Of a DNA stretch of 64,000 bases, positions 9,058 through 18,002 are shown piece after piece (positions within the stretch are counted from its first letter, which is position 1; every line of letters starts with the position of its first letter). The DNA lies in assembly GCA_017427415.1 (NCBI GenBank), contig JAFRSU010000065.1:1-64000 (forward strand), written 5' to 3'. Both the position numbers and the translations under genes were made by a program. A model generated the notes under the pieces. The model was not told the origin of the DNA. It made no database searches and saw only the letters and a list, made by a program, of their open reading frames with translations. Source of the stretch: Lachnospiraceae bacterium. Its GTDB lineage: Bacteria > Bacillota > Clostridia > Lachnospirales > Lachnospiraceae.

Positions 9058-10401
9058 TTATTCAACTATAGTCGAGCGTTTTGTGATGATAGGTTTGTGA
9101 TTACCCTCATCATCTGTATCTTTATTTACATCGTATACTTGAATAATTATATCGTATATCTTGCCATAACCCTCTCCCGAAGAAGAACTGATCATGGAAT
9201 CAAGTGCTCCATATGCATCAGATGTGCCTAATTTTTCATTTGTAAGAACATTAAATATCTTTACATTAGTATCATCAGCAGCTTTCTCGGTTACATTGAC
9301 TACATCTACATACATCTTATCATCCATATAATAAGAATGCTCTGCATTTGTAACATCCGTAGCAGCATTTATATCTGCTCCCTTACAGATACAATATACA
9401 TTTAATTCATGTACTGTAGTCTTAATAATTTTGATGCTCTCTACTTTTGCTGCAGAAGAATTAACAGTCGCATCTTTCGGGTCATCAAGCGTAGAATAAT
9501 ATAAGATCAGGGAATCCGGATATCCGGTATAGTACCCTACCAAATCATATTCATCGCCTAAAACATATACTTCATCTGACCCATCAGTTTCTGTGGCTAC
9601 AGAACCAAACCTGCTTTCACCACCATCCAGTGCATATGCCTTGTATACTGTCTTTGTCCTAACACAATACTTGCCATAGTTTTCATCAGATGTATCTGTG
9701 ATTTCGCTAATCTCAACAACGGATTCCTTTCGTTTGATCCAATCCTTTGCGTCTTCTTTTGTATAGCTGGTTCCTGAAGGACTCGCATCGGTAGCTGTTT
9801 GAGCAAAAGAAGTAAGATATGTATCATCCGCATCTCCTGCAAGATTAACAGTGAGTGCATTATTTATAGCTGCTATGGATTTATACTTATCAGGATCGTT
9901 CTGTTTCCCGGCACCGTCATAAGCTGATTTATCAAAAAGTATCTCAGCATAATAGTCCTTAGTGCCCTCGCTGATATTTGTTACCAGATAAGCTTCTTCA
10001 TATTTCCTTGAACTGTCATCACCTTCTACCTGTATATTAGCTCCATCAATAAAACGTGCAATCTTTGCTCCGGTAGATACAGCCTCGATAGGATAGGCAT
10101 TATTCAAGGAATCAGTATAATGACCGGATATGCTCACCGGTACTGCTTCTCCGCCTGCCCCGCCAACCGTATCTATAGCTTTAAGCTTAGCTATACCATA
10201 TGCCTTTCCGGCTTCAATACAGTTAGAAGCTACTGCTTCCGCATAAAGTTCCGCTTCTGATTGTCTGTTCGCTTTCATCGCAGTGTTAAGCGATATCATT
10301 AAAGGAACAAATGCGATTCCAACAATTAACACGCTGACAACAAGCTCGATCAGTGTCGATCCCCTTTTGTCTCTTAACAGGACATTCTCCCTATGACCCA
10401 T
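9058..10401 (-). CDS. Minor type IV prepilin, GspI/PilV-like, with large C-terminal domain
   Basis: The 447-residue product starts MGHRENVLLRDKRG|STLIELV, a prepilin cleavage site with Glu at mature position 5, then a hydrophobic helix. AAAGGAG lies 8 bases before the ATG. It opens the four-gene minor-pilin cluster and is 18 bp from the next gene, so they probably share a transcript. A GspI/PilV-type role at the pilus base or tip is inferred from the pattern AMKANRQSEAELYAEAVASN following the helix and from gene order. The C-terminal 300 residues are longer than in usual minor pilins and not recognisable. Confidence 0.78.
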   Translation of the reverse strand: MGHRENVLLRDKRGSTLIELVVSVLIVGIAFVPLMISLNTAMKANRQSEAELYAEAVASNCIEAGKAYGIAKLKAIDTVGGAGGEAVPVSISGHYTDSLNNAYPIEAVSTGAKIARFIDGANIQVEGDDSSRKYEEAYLVTNISEGTKDYYAEILFDKSAYDGAGKQNDPDKYKSIAAINNALTVNLAGDADDTYLTSFAQTATDASPSGTSYTKEDAKDWIKRKESVVEISEITDTSDENYGKYCVRTKTVYKAYALDGGESRFGSVATETDGSDEVYVLGDEYDLVGYYTGYPDSLILYYSTLDDPKDATVNSSAAKVESIKIIKTTVHELNVYCICKGADINAATDVTNAEHSYYMDDKMYVDVVNVTEKAADDTNVKIFNVLTNEKLGTSDAYGALDSMISSSSGEGYGKIYDIIIQVYDVNKDTDDEGNHKPIITKRSTIVE

Positions 10402-10526
10402 AGACTACGCTCCTTTCGTTACTTGGTAAAACTTATCCCCCACGTACTACAACTTCAATACTTTTCAAAAAACATATTGCATATCACATACTTTTAGAAA
10501 AGCACTGACTTTATTAAATTATCCCG

Positions 10527-10556
10527 CCCCGCACATTATTTTAATAATGTGCGGGG
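10527..10556 (-). terminator. Strong hairpin after pilO
   Basis: CCCCGCACATTATT pairs perfectly with AATAATGTGCGGGG around a 2-nt centre, 25 bp beyond the pilO stop on the minus strand. It separates the pilMN-pilO unit from the minor-pilin unit. No long T-tract follows (GCGGGATAATTTAAT). Confidence 0.75.
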
Positions 10557-10580
10557 TGAATAATCTAAAATATTACAATT

Positions 10581-11294
10581 TTACTCTTCTGTCGGCTGCT
10601 CAGCAGGATTCTCTCCTGTTTCTCCCTCAGGAAGTTCTTCTTCGCCTACTTCCTTTGTTTTAAAAATATTAACTGTGCTGAGCTCTATATCTTCTACTAC
10701 AGGTTCAACATATACATGATCTTCATCTTTTGCAGCATACAGGTTGATTACCATATTTGTACTCAAGAGACCCGTTTTTGAATCATACTTAGTACTGAAA
10801 TTCTCAACATTCATTCTTTCAGGGTAAGAATTAACAAAATCCATGATCTTCTTAAGCTGTGTGTATCCGCTTGTCAACGAAATAGCAGCTCCGCCCTTAA
10901 ATACCTGAATATCCGGATTTCCTTCTTCATCTGTTTTTACGCTTTCATAAACCGAAGTATCATCATAGAACGACATGTTTGAAACCGTACATCCGGTTCT
11001 CTGGCAAAGGTCTACTATCATCATGATGGTCTTTTCTGCCGTATTACCCGGACCATACAATTTGAGCACTTCTTTGATAATTTTTCCGGATTTATCAATA
11101 CCATTTTCATACATCATTCTGTTGGCTACTTTTTGTGTAAGTTCATTAAGTCTGGTTTCCAGGCCTTTGATATCATTCTGAACCTGATCTGCTTTTTCTA
11201 TATCTGCAGAATAGAAAAACTTATACGCCGCAAGTACTATCAGGACTGCTACAACTATCATTCCGATAAGGATATTCTTTTGATTTCCTTTCAT
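10581..11294 (-). CDS. pilO: PilO-like pilus alignment protein
   Basis: The 237-residue protein has a short cytoplasmic start, one transmembrane helix at about residues 9-27, a coiled coil (residues 35-60) and an extracytoplasmic domain, the architecture of PilO. It overlaps the upstream PilM-PilN gene by four bases (ATGA), which fits translational coupling. PilO partners PilN to connect the cytoplasmic PilM ring with the assembling filament. The C-terminal 40 residues are rich in Glu and Pro (EEELPEGETGENPAEQPTEE). Identification is from architecture and context; sequence similarity among PilO proteins is low. Confidence 0.78.
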   Translation of the reverse strand: MKGNQKNILIGMIVVAVLIVLAAYKFFYSADIEKADQVQNDIKGLETRLNELTQKVANRMMYENGIDKSGKIIKEVLKLYGPGNTAEKTIMMIVDLCQRTGCTVSNMSFYDDTSVYESVKTDEEGNPDIQVFKGGAAISLTSGYTQLKKIMDFVNSYPERMNVENFSTKYDSKTGLLSTNMVINLYAAKDEDHVYVEPVVEDIELSTVNIFKTKEVGEEELPEGETGENPAEQPTEE

Positions 11295-13312
11295 TCTATA
11301 GCACCCCCGTTTTCAGCATTCTTCATTTCTTCTTCCAAAGCGATAAATGCAAGTCCGTCCTGAATGTCAACTACACCATCGGAATTCATATCGCCGATAA
11401 CCTCAAGTGAAAGAGATTCAAGTCTTGCAAAGAGGTCTCTGTCTATCTTGTCAATGACGCCATCCGAGTTGATATCATCCAACATATCAACGACACCATC
11501 ATTATTGATATCATTCTCAATAAGGTTACGGATATTTGCCTTAATCTCAGCTTCAGATTTGATGATATCGCGGATATCTATTTCTCCATCCATATTACTG
11601 TCGCCATACAGATCAAGTTTGTCTATTATACCATCACCGGTCTTATCATCTTTATCGTCAATTTTACCATCACCGTTTATATCTTCATTAAAATATTTTT
11701 TATATTCGCATGAAACCGAGAATGAAACGGTATTGATCATGGTTTTCTCATCAAACTTATCCTGAATCGAAGTGACCCTTACAGACTCAAAGTAAGGGAT
11801 CTGCTGAAGCTGAAGTAACAGTTTTGCAGCGGCTTCTTTCGAGTCTACTACAAGATTAAACACAACGTTTGTATTGGCTGAGTTTAATGTAGATACGATC
11901 ATCGAGCTGACAGCCTTTTCCTCTATCTGAGCCAATACTGAATTCCATTCCTCGTTGTATGTGTATGTATTTTCATGGAATTCTATAACGCTTCCCACAG
12001 CCTGAGTGGCCTGATTGTATTCCGTCTCAAGTTCTTCAATCTTCGAATTGACAAGATCCTGAATTTGAACCTCAAGTCTTTCCTTTTTGGATACAGCCTT
12101 ATTGTATGTACCCTTACCCATTAGGATAAGCGCTACCGCACCGGCAATTCCCGCGATAAGTACAATGGCTCCCAGGAATATAAGTTTATTTGCCTTTTCA
12201 GCTTTTGATGCGGTAATAAATGTAAGTGAACCTTCGGCAGCTCCAAGACAGCCGATAAGTTCTGAAGTATTGATACCGGATTTGCTAACCTGAGAACTGA
12301 TCTTAACACCGGGTAACTGTTCAAGTGTGATAACTTCAACACCCGAGAACTCATTTTCAAGGAATGCTTTTAAGCCTTTTACCTTAGCTCCGCATCCGCC
12401 TATATATATAGCATTCAGCTCGGCATTCTGATTCTTAGAATGATAATACTCAAGTACTCTTGAAAGGTTGCCCAAGAGCTGGCGCATACCTTCAGTAACC
12501 ATCTCTTTGGCACTATGAAGTCTTTCTGCTGCTTCCGTGTCAGGTTCAGATAACTTAATGGCGGCGAAACTCGGGAACATAAACTCTTCTTCAGTAAGTT
12601 TCCTAAGCATATCGTTTCTGGTCATAGTCTGATCAGCCATGTCACTATCAAAGTATCCGCTCTGCATAAGACGATCCGCCAGGACATATGCACCGAAATT
12701 TACATTTCGCTGAATAGCGAACTTTCTGTTTTCCAGAACAGTAAAAAGGGTGCTGCGCTCATTAATCTGGAGATATGCATCCATTTTGTTGTGACTCTCA
12801 TTAGAAAGCCACTGGAAGATAGCATTTCCGTTATAGTCTATACTAACTATGTTCAGCCCTACCAAAGAAGCAAAAGACTGGTAGTTGCTTATAAGCTTTT
12901 GAGGTATAGCATATACTATAATAGATATCTGCTTTCTTTCCCTATCTCTGTCAAGAACCCTGTGCACCATAGTATGTCCGGATGTATCCATCGGGAAATA
13001 CTCGCTCTTCTGATTCTGGATAAAATCAGCTATCTGGTCATCCTTCATTTCCGGAATATTAACCTCACGGCTGATGACCTTATTGGTCGCAAGTGAGAAA
13101 ACAGCATTTTTTGTTCCAAAGCCATGAATCTGTCTCTGAAATTCTTTTGCGAATGTCTCTACGCCCTCAATAACACCATCGCTTACAGTTTTCTCGGGTG
13201 TAGGGAATATCACAGCCTTGTGAATGACCGGATCCTTCTTACCATAGTCTACCTCAATGACTCTGGTAACAATATCCGTAATTTCAATACTCAATACTTT
13301 TGTTACAGCCAT
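11291..13312 (-). CDS. PilM-PilN fusion with six EF-hand/dockerin-like loops at the C-terminus
   Basis: The 673-residue protein combines three parts. Residues 1-370 are PilM-like (actin-fold ATPase; VLSIEITDIVTRVIEVDYG at the start, AIYIGGCGAKVKGL near 301-314). A transmembrane helix at about 375-398 and a coiled coil plus alpha/beta domain to residue 540 are PilN-like. Residues 541-655 carry six D-x-[ND]-x-D-G-x-[IV]-D loops, at about 544, 556, 571, 601, 613 and 641, as in dockerin and EF-hand calcium sites. With the PilM part cytoplasmic the loops are outside the cell. PilM and PilN are usually separate proteins, and this calcium-binding tail is unusual. Overlaps pilO by 4 bp. Confidence 0.87.
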   Translation of the reverse strand: MAVTKVLSIEITDIVTRVIEVDYGKKDPVIHKAVIFPTPEKTVSDGVIEGVETFAKEFQRQIHGFGTKNAVFSLATNKVISREVNIPEMKDDQIADFIQNQKSEYFPMDTSGHTMVHRVLDRDRERKQISIIVYAIPQKLISNYQSFASLVGLNIVSIDYNGNAIFQWLSNESHNKMDAYLQINERSTLFTVLENRKFAIQRNVNFGAYVLADRLMQSGYFDSDMADQTMTRNDMLRKLTEEEFMFPSFAAIKLSEPDTEAAERLHSAKEMVTEGMRQLLGNLSRVLEYYHSKNQNAELNAIYIGGCGAKVKGLKAFLENEFSGVEVITLEQLPGVKISSQVSKSGINTSELIGCLGAAEGSLTFITASKAEKANKLIFLGAIVLIAGIAGAVALILMGKGTYNKAVSKKERLEVQIQDLVNSKIEELETEYNQATQAVGSVIEFHENTYTYNEEWNSVLAQIEEKAVSSMIVSTLNSANTNVVFNLVVDSKEAAAKLLLQLQQIPYFESVRVTSIQDKFDEKTMINTVSFSVSCEYKKYFNEDINGDGKIDDKDDKTGDGIIDKLDLYGDSNMDGEIDIRDIIKSEAEIKANIRNLIENDINNDGVVDMLDDINSDGVIDKIDRDLFARLESLSLEVIGDMNSDGVVDIQDGLAFIALEEEMKNAENGGAIE

Positions 13313-13568
13313 TACGCTCCTCCAAATCCCTAAGATACCGGGTTAATTAGATGTCTACAAGGCTATAGATTCTTCCCATAGCCCTGTAACCATACTTTAT
13401 CATAGATATTATATCATATTATTATCAGAATGTACATAGATTTTATTGTTTTTTAACAATTAAATAGTGTTTTTATTAAAGATTTATGTGAAATATTTTA
13501 TTAAACATTTCTATATAAATCGTTATATGGATTATCAATAATATTAATTTTCGTTTTTGTCTGATAAT
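13313..13568. other. AT-rich gap between pilD and pilM
   Basis: This 256-bp gap holds no gene. On the minus strand TATAAT lies within GATATAATATC near 13400, a plausible -10 element for the pilM unit, but no good -35 is seen. TTGTT and AACAA around 13447-13461 could form a weak hairpin after pilD. Confidence 0.4.
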
Positions 13569-14390
13569 TCAACTAAAAAACCCTGAGTACCATTCTATAA
13601 TATATTTACCGAACCAAAGTGCCGTAATGATCCCTGCGCTTAAATACGGGCCCATTGCCAACTGCTTTCCTTCCCCTGAAACCTTCATTCTGATAATATG
13701 GATAACGCTTCCATACAGACAACCTGCTATGAGTGCGACCAGGATCAGTTTCCATCCTAAAAACAACCCTGCCACAGCCATCAATTTGACATCTCCGCCG
13801 CCTATTGCTCTTCCTTTAGAAGCATAATAGATTATCGCCAGAGGAATACTTACAGTAAAAAATCCGACTACATATTCTATCCAGTTCATCTCAGTCCCAT
13901 AAACTATAAAGCCACCTATCAGCCTTATAATCCCTAAAACAAGGATAGTAATATTGGTTCCTATAGGTATCTCAAAAGTTCTCCAGTCAATGACAGAAAT
14001 AACTATCAAAACAGAGCATAAAGCTGCTGAAAGAACACTTACCGTCAAACTATATGTAAAAAGTTTCAAACTATATATTGCAGCTATTTCATGAGGCCAA
14101 AAGCCATCCATCATAAAACAGATAACTGCAAAAGCTCCGTTTAGAAACTCAACGATCGGATACTGCGGACTTATTTTAGCCTTACAATATCTGCATTTTC
14201 CGCCTAAAAAAATATAACTAAAAAGAGGAAACAGATCATACCACGCCAAAGTATGTCCGCATTTCATACAATGCGATCTTTCAGATACTATAGTTTCTTT
14301 AAGCGGTATCCTAAGTATGCAAACATTCAAAAAACTGCCTATTATTATTCCAAACAGAAAAACAAAAACATAGAAAACTGCAGAAAGCAT
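13569..14390 (-). CDS. pilD: Prepilin leader peptidase (A24 family)
   Basis: The 273-residue membrane protein cleaves prepilins at the Gly-Phe junction and N-methylates the new N-terminus. It has the CxxC...CxxC zinc-site pair (CMKCG near 41-44 and CRYCK near 65-68) found in the methylase-containing form, and the two catalytic aspartates in VIDWRTFEIP and GGGDVKLM. About seven hydrophobic helices are visible. It lies 27 bp downstream of a pilin gene and is likely co-transcribed with it. Length is typical of the family. Confidence 0.95.
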   Translation of the reverse strand: MLSAVFYVFVFLFGIIIGSFLNVCILRIPLKETIVSERSHCMKCGHTLAWYDLFPLFSYIFLGGKCRYCKAKISPQYPIVEFLNGAFAVICFMMDGFWPHEIAAIYSLKLFTYSLTVSVLSAALCSVLIVISVIDWRTFEIPIGTNITILVLGIIRLIGGFIVYGTEMNWIEYVVGFFTVSIPLAIIYYASKGRAIGGGDVKLMAVAGLFLGWKLILVALIAGCLYGSVIHIIRMKVSGEGKQLAMGPYLSAGIITALWFGKYIIEWYSGFFS

Positions 14391-14417
14391 CTTCCGGTCC
14401 TCTCAATCTTTCTTTAT

Positions 14418-14936
14418 TTATGATACTCCCAGATCATTAGCTATAACCCCCTCTAAGTCACTGAAAGTGTATCCACCCTCATATACATGCACATCTATAA
14501 CAATGTCACTCCCGTTTTTAGGTGTTGACTTTATAGTTGTAGCTTCTTCAAAAGCATCAAAGCTCTCAAAATTACCAACCTTTATAAAATTCTGCCAAAA
14601 CAGATCATCCTCAAGTTCCTGATCTCCATTGTGTAACAGTACCGGAGTTCCTCCACTCGGTTTAATCTTATATGCATGTGTGACATCTCCGGAGTCTTTA
14701 TCCTTCTTGATAATGATCTCGTATCCACCATCCTTCACACAGTTAAACGCAGACTCTTCCGTTAGAGCAAGAATACAAGCATTTTCAATAGATGCACTGG
14801 TCTGAAGGTCAGAGGAAACCCTTGAGTTTTCAACCCACTTCATGACCTGAGGTGCAAGTGCTACAGCGATGATAGCCATGATAAGAACTACTACGATAAG
14901 TTCTACCAGTGAAAAGCCTTTGTTGTTTTTTTTCAT
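14418..14936 (-). CDS. Type IV pilin, paralogue of the 18003-18470 pilin
   Basis: The 172-residue prepilin begins MKKNNKG|FSLVELIVVVL with GGAGGGAGTT before the ATG at 14936. Mature Glu5 and the APQVMKWVENSR extension of the helix are typical of a major-type pilin. The first about 40 residues are almost identical, also at the DNA level, to the second pilin at 18003-18470, while the C-terminal domains differ. It has its own promoter (14987-15015) and is followed by pilD. Whether this or the other pilin is the main subunit cannot be told from sequence. Confidence 0.93.
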   Translation of the reverse strand: MKKNNKGFSLVELIVVVLIMAIIAVALAPQVMKWVENSRVSSDLQTSASIENACILALTEESAFNCVKDGGYEIIIKKDKDSGDVTHAYKIKPSGGTPVLLHNGDQELEDDLFWQNFIKVGNFESFDAFEEATTIKSTPKNGSDIVIDVHVYEGGYTFSDLEGVIANDLGVS

Positions 14937-14986
14937 AACTCCCTCCATCATTAATCTATATAAAAACATTCACTTCCTCATAAAAT

Positions 14987-15015
14987 AATATAGCATAGCA
15001 TATTAAATAATTCAA
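14987..15015 (-). promoter_or_regulatory. Sigma-A-type promoter of the first pilin gene
   Basis: On the minus strand TTGAAT (15010-15015) and TATATT (14987-14992) are separated by 17 bp, about 50 bp before the pilin start. Confidence 0.75.
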
Positions 15016-15044
15016 TCCCCCTTTTTCATTTTTTTAACATTTTA

Positions 15045-15062
15045 TTCATAATATGTTCATAA
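15045..15062 (+). promoter_or_regulatory. Paired TTCATAA boxes upstream of pilin promoter
   Basis: Two TTCATAA copies (15045-15051 and 15056-15062) are 11 bp apart, one helical turn. They lie 30 bp beyond the -35 element. The same arrangement precedes the pilC promoter (19882-19899). This is the layout of an activator site, possibly a response regulator. Confidence 0.5.
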
Positions 15063-15080
15063 TTTGTGCCCCTAATTTTA
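15061..15080 (+). promoter_or_regulatory. 20-bp box shared by both pilin upstream regions
   Basis: AATTTGTGCCCCTAATTTTA differs at one base from 18571-18590, located about 100 bp before the second pilin gene. It may be a remnant of the duplication that made the two pilins, or a shared operator. Confidence 0.5.
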
Positions 15081-15111
15081 AGTGTAATTATTACAATTTG
15101 GATATTGGTTA

Positions 15112-15140
15112 TTGTCTTTTTAAAAGTATTATGCTATATT
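15112..15140 (+). promoter_or_regulatory. Promoter of the AAA-ATPase gene
   Basis: TTGTCT (15112-15117) and TATATT (15135-15140) with a 17-bp spacer, divergent from the pilin promoter. Confidence 0.65.
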
Positions 15141-15176
15141 TTTTTTAATACGTATTGAAGAAAGGACGGATGTGGC

Positions 15177-16745
15177 ATGGGTACTTTTCTTAATCCCGGT
15201 AATAGTGGGTTTGCCCGCATAGTGGCTAGTGACTATGTTGATAAAACCGGTATGATATCTTTGATCAACAGCACTATAGATACTACCAAAAGTCTATCCT
15301 GCATCAGCAGACCCAGGCGCTTTGGAAAGTCGTACGCTGCCCAGATGCTTTGTGCATATTATGATAAAACCTGTGATTCACATTCTTTATTTGATGGATT
15401 AAAAATATCCAATGATCCCAATTATGAAACTTATATAAATAAATACGATATTATATATCTTGATATGACGCAGATTCTTGGAGAAGCAGGGACGGACTCT
15501 TTTATAGATTTTATAAAGTCAAAGGTAGTAGAAGAACTTATGGACTCCTATCCCGAACTGAAGGTGGATTCGTCTTTTGTATCCACTCTTATTAACGCGG
15601 TTGCTTTATCAGGCAATAAGTTTATAGCGGTTATAGATGAATGGGATGCTCCTATCAGGGAAGTGCCTAATATTGAAAAAGATTATCTCAGTTTTTTAAG
15701 GATGCTTTTCAAAAGTAGTGGAGCAACATCAAAAATCTTTTCAGCAGTATATATGACAGGTATCCTTCCGATAAAGAAGGATGGGTCTCAGTCTGCCGTA
15801 TCAGATTTTGAGGAGTTCACTATTATAAAGCCCCGTGCCTTTGGAGAATATGTCGGTTTCACTGAAGCCGAAGTAAAAAAACTGTGTGAGCAACATGATA
15901 TCTCTTTTGATCTGATGAAGCAGTGGTATGATGGATATTCCTTTAAAGATGTTGGATCTGTATATAATCCTAATTCAGTAATGAAAGCGTTGAGATATAA
16001 TGACTTTGACTCTTACTGGACAGAAACATCGGCGGTCGAAGGACTTATGGAATATATAAGCAAACCATACAACGGGTTATCCAAAACCATAGCTGAACTC
16101 ATAGGTGGTGTGGACGTAAAAGTCAATACTCTGGGATTTGCCAATGACCTGGTAACATTCAGAGGCAAGGATGACGTGCTTACTCTTATGATCCACTTGG
16201 GTTATCTTGCATATGATTCAGAGACTAAAACCGCGCACATCCCCAATGAGGAGATAAAACTGGAGTTTCAAAAATCCATACGAGAAGTAGATCATCCCGA
16301 GACATTAAAAAGACTAAATGATAGTGATAAGCTTTTTCTCGATACTATAGAAGGAAATGAAGAATCTGTAGCTGCTCAGATAGAAAAGGTCCATAATGAA
16401 GAAACTTCTCCAATACATTACAACAAAGAAGAAAGTCTACGAAGTGTAATTAAGCTTGCATTTTATACTTATAAAGATCATTATATGCAGTGGGAAGAGT
16501 TACCTGCGGGTATAGGATATGCAGATATTGTATACATGCCTAAAAAAGATTCCGGATGGCCTGCGCTTGTCGTAGAACTAAAGTGGAACAAGTCTGCTAA
16601 AACTGCAATCGACCAAATACTTGATAAAAAGTATCCTGATGTACTTAAAGGTTTTGGAAGCGAAATCATATTGGTCGGGATTAATTATGATAAAAATATG
16701 CCTGTAGAAAAGAGAAAACACTCCTGCAAGATAGTCAGATTATAA
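15177..16745 (+). CDS. AAA-ATPase-like protein with C-terminal PD-(D/E)XK nuclease-like domain
   Basis: The 522-residue protein fits the AAA-ATPase-like plus PDDEXK_9 family that is expanded in Bacteroidetes and Lachnospiraceae. Residues about 40-55 hold the family's P-loop variant RPRRFGKS; FIAVIDEWDAPI near 158-169 is Walker B. The C-terminal part has YADIVYMPKK followed by VVELKWNKSAKTAIDQI, which supplies the D...ExK signature. SD AAAGGA is 10 bases before the ATG. Function of these proteins is unknown; nuclease activity has been predicted. It sits between two pilin genes, opposite in strand, next to a tyrosine recombinase, and looks like an inserted accessory gene. Confidence 0.88.
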   Translation: MGTFLNPGNSGFARIVASDYVDKTGMISLINSTIDTTKSLSCISRPRRFGKSYAAQMLCAYYDKTCDSHSLFDGLKISNDPNYETYINKYDIIYLDMTQILGEAGTDSFIDFIKSKVVEELMDSYPELKVDSSFVSTLINAVALSGNKFIAVIDEWDAPIREVPNIEKDYLSFLRMLFKSSGATSKIFSAVYMTGILPIKKDGSQSAVSDFEEFTIIKPRAFGEYVGFTEAEVKKLCEQHDISFDLMKQWYDGYSFKDVGSVYNPNSVMKALRYNDFDSYWTETSAVEGLMEYISKPYNGLSKTIAELIGGVDVKVNTLGFANDLVTFRGKDDVLTLMIHLGYLAYDSETKTAHIPNEEIKLEFQKSIREVDHPETLKRLNDSDKLFLDTIEGNEESVAAQIEKVHNEETSPIHYNKEESLRSVIKLAFYTYKDHYMQWEELPAGIGYADIVYMPKKDSGWPALVVELKWNKSAKTAIDQILDKKYPDVLKGFGSEIILVGINYDKNMPVEKRKHSCKIVRL

Positions 16746-16770
16746 TAGTACTCCAATATAGTATAATAAC

Positions 16771-16820
16771 CCTTTGTAAATGGAAGAACTTAGCCATTTA
16801 CAAAGGTTTTATTATTATAT
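16771..16820 (+). terminator. Intrinsic terminator after the AAA-ATPase gene
   Basis: CCTTTGTAAATGG (16771-16783) pairs perfectly with CCATTTACAAAGG (16794-16806), followed by TTTTATTATTAT. It lies just before the recombinase ribosome site. Confidence 0.9.
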
Positions 16821-16845
16821 CAAAATATTAGGAGGTATCTATGTT

Positions 16846-17808
16846 ATGAAATTCTACGAGTATATCGAGACGTTTTTCCAAGAAAGAGGCTTAACTTTGG
16901 CACCGGTTACGGTCTTGAACTATCGACGTGAGCTAGAAAGGGCTGTGCCATTATTAGGGGATAAAGATATGGCGGAAATAACATTAAATGATTTAAAAAA
17001 ATATTTTGTGAATCTACAGGGAAATGTGGAAAATCACTATAATAGCCACTTGTTGAAACACGGGACAATATTGCAACATTATATAGTTTTACATGCCTTT
17101 TTTGAGAATGCAAGAGAAGATGAATTGATAATATCTAATCCTATGGATAAATTAAAAGCACCAAAACCCAGAAAAGACGAAGTAATAAGTGAACCGACAT
17201 TTTATGGTAAAAGAAAAATAAAACATATCCTGGAATGTGCAGATAAGGAGCCTCCTATGTGGAGAGCATTAATGTTTTTTGTGATAGATAGTGGGTGCAG
17301 ATGTGGAGAAGCCATGGCTCTAAAGTGGGAGGAAATTGATTTTCGCAAAGGTATTGTTACTATTTGCCGGAATGCACAGTATACTCCTGAAAAAGGGGTA
17401 TATATATGCACACCTAAAAATGGAAAAAATCGCAAAATCTACATTAACCGAAATGTATTAGATATTCTTGCTGAATGGAAAAAAATACAAGAAATCGAAT
17501 TGAAATCTAAGAACATATCACGTACTGGATACTGCTTTACTAAAAAGAACGGAAATATAATGATGCCGGGATGCTTTAACTCGTATCTTTCCAGGTTTGG
17601 TAAAAAATATGGCATAAAAGGTATACATCCTCATGCTCTGAGACACTCAATGGCTACACTTAGTATAACTAATGGTGCAGATATAGTAAGTATATCAAAA
17701 AAGTTGGGACATTCCAAGGTTTCTGTTACTTTAAATGTATATATCCATGCAACAGAAGAAGCACAAAAACGTGCCAATGCGGTATTGGCAAAGGCTATAT
17801 ATAAATGA
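16846..17808 (+). CDS. Tyrosine recombinase/integrase
   Basis: I start at the ATG at 16846, preceded by AGGAGG; the longer frame would run through the terminator stem upstream. The 320-residue product has an N-terminal SAM-like core-binding domain (about 1-105) and a catalytic domain with the expected residues: Arg in CRCGEAMALKW, HALRH as the HxxR box, LGHSKVS with the second His, and Tyr in TLNVYIHAT. It lacks features of phage integrases such as an N-terminal arm-binding domain, and is closer in size to XerC/XerD-type or small-cassette recombinases. A candidate core site lies 70 bp downstream (17879-17907). Confidence 0.9.
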   Translation: MKFYEYIETFFQERGLTLAPVTVLNYRRELERAVPLLGDKDMAEITLNDLKKYFVNLQGNVENHYNSHLLKHGTILQHYIVLHAFFENAREDELIISNPMDKLKAPKPRKDEVISEPTFYGKRKIKHILECADKEPPMWRALMFFVIDSGCRCGEAMALKWEEIDFRKGIVTICRNAQYTPEKGVYICTPKNGKNRKIYINRNVLDILAEWKKIQEIELKSKNISRTGYCFTKKNGNIMMPGCFNSYLSRFGKKYGIKGIHPHALRHSMATLSITNGADIVSISKKLGHSKVSVTLNVYIHATEEAQKRANAVLAKAIYK

Positions 17809-17815
17809 CAATAAA

Positions 17816-17864
17816 AAACCTCTGCGGGTCAGCGGATATCTCGCCTTGAGTGACACAGAGGTTT
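17816..17864 (+). terminator. Stem-loop after the recombinase gene
   Basis: AAACCTCTG pairs with CAGAGGTTT around a 31-nt loop, 7 bp beyond the stop codon. Followed by CATATTTGTT, so the U-tract is weak. Confidence 0.6.
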
Positions 17865-17878
17865 CATATTTGTTATTC

Positions 17879-17907
17879 AATTTTTGTACTACGTAACTAC
17901 AAAAATT
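17879..17907. other. Candidate recombinase core site: 10-bp inverted arms with 9-bp spacer
   Basis: AATTTTTGTA and TACAAAAATT are perfect inverted arms around CTACGTAAC. This matches the layout of tyrosine-recombinase core sites. No second copy was seen in the window, so it could also be a simple hairpin. Confidence 0.35.
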
Positions 17908-17935
17908 TTACTCCGGTAAGAACTTTACCGATAAA

Positions 17936-17965
17936 CTCTGTCCGAGTCTCCCCACTCGGACAGAG
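17936..17965 (-). terminator. Terminator of the second pilin gene
   Basis: CTCTGTCCGAGT pairs perfectly with ACTCGGACAGAG around a 6-nt loop, 38 bp past the pilin stop codon. A smaller stem (CGGTAA/TTACCG) follows at 17914-17930. Stable 3' structures of this kind are common after abundant pilin messages. Confidence 0.85.
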
Positions 17966-18002
17966 TACATATTATTTACTAATCCTTGTTAGTAGATTAA
18001 GA

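Noticed and set aside
14970..15176. Search for a cyclic-di-GMP riboswitch before the pilin
   Set aside because: No GEMM-type conserved core was found here or before pilC.
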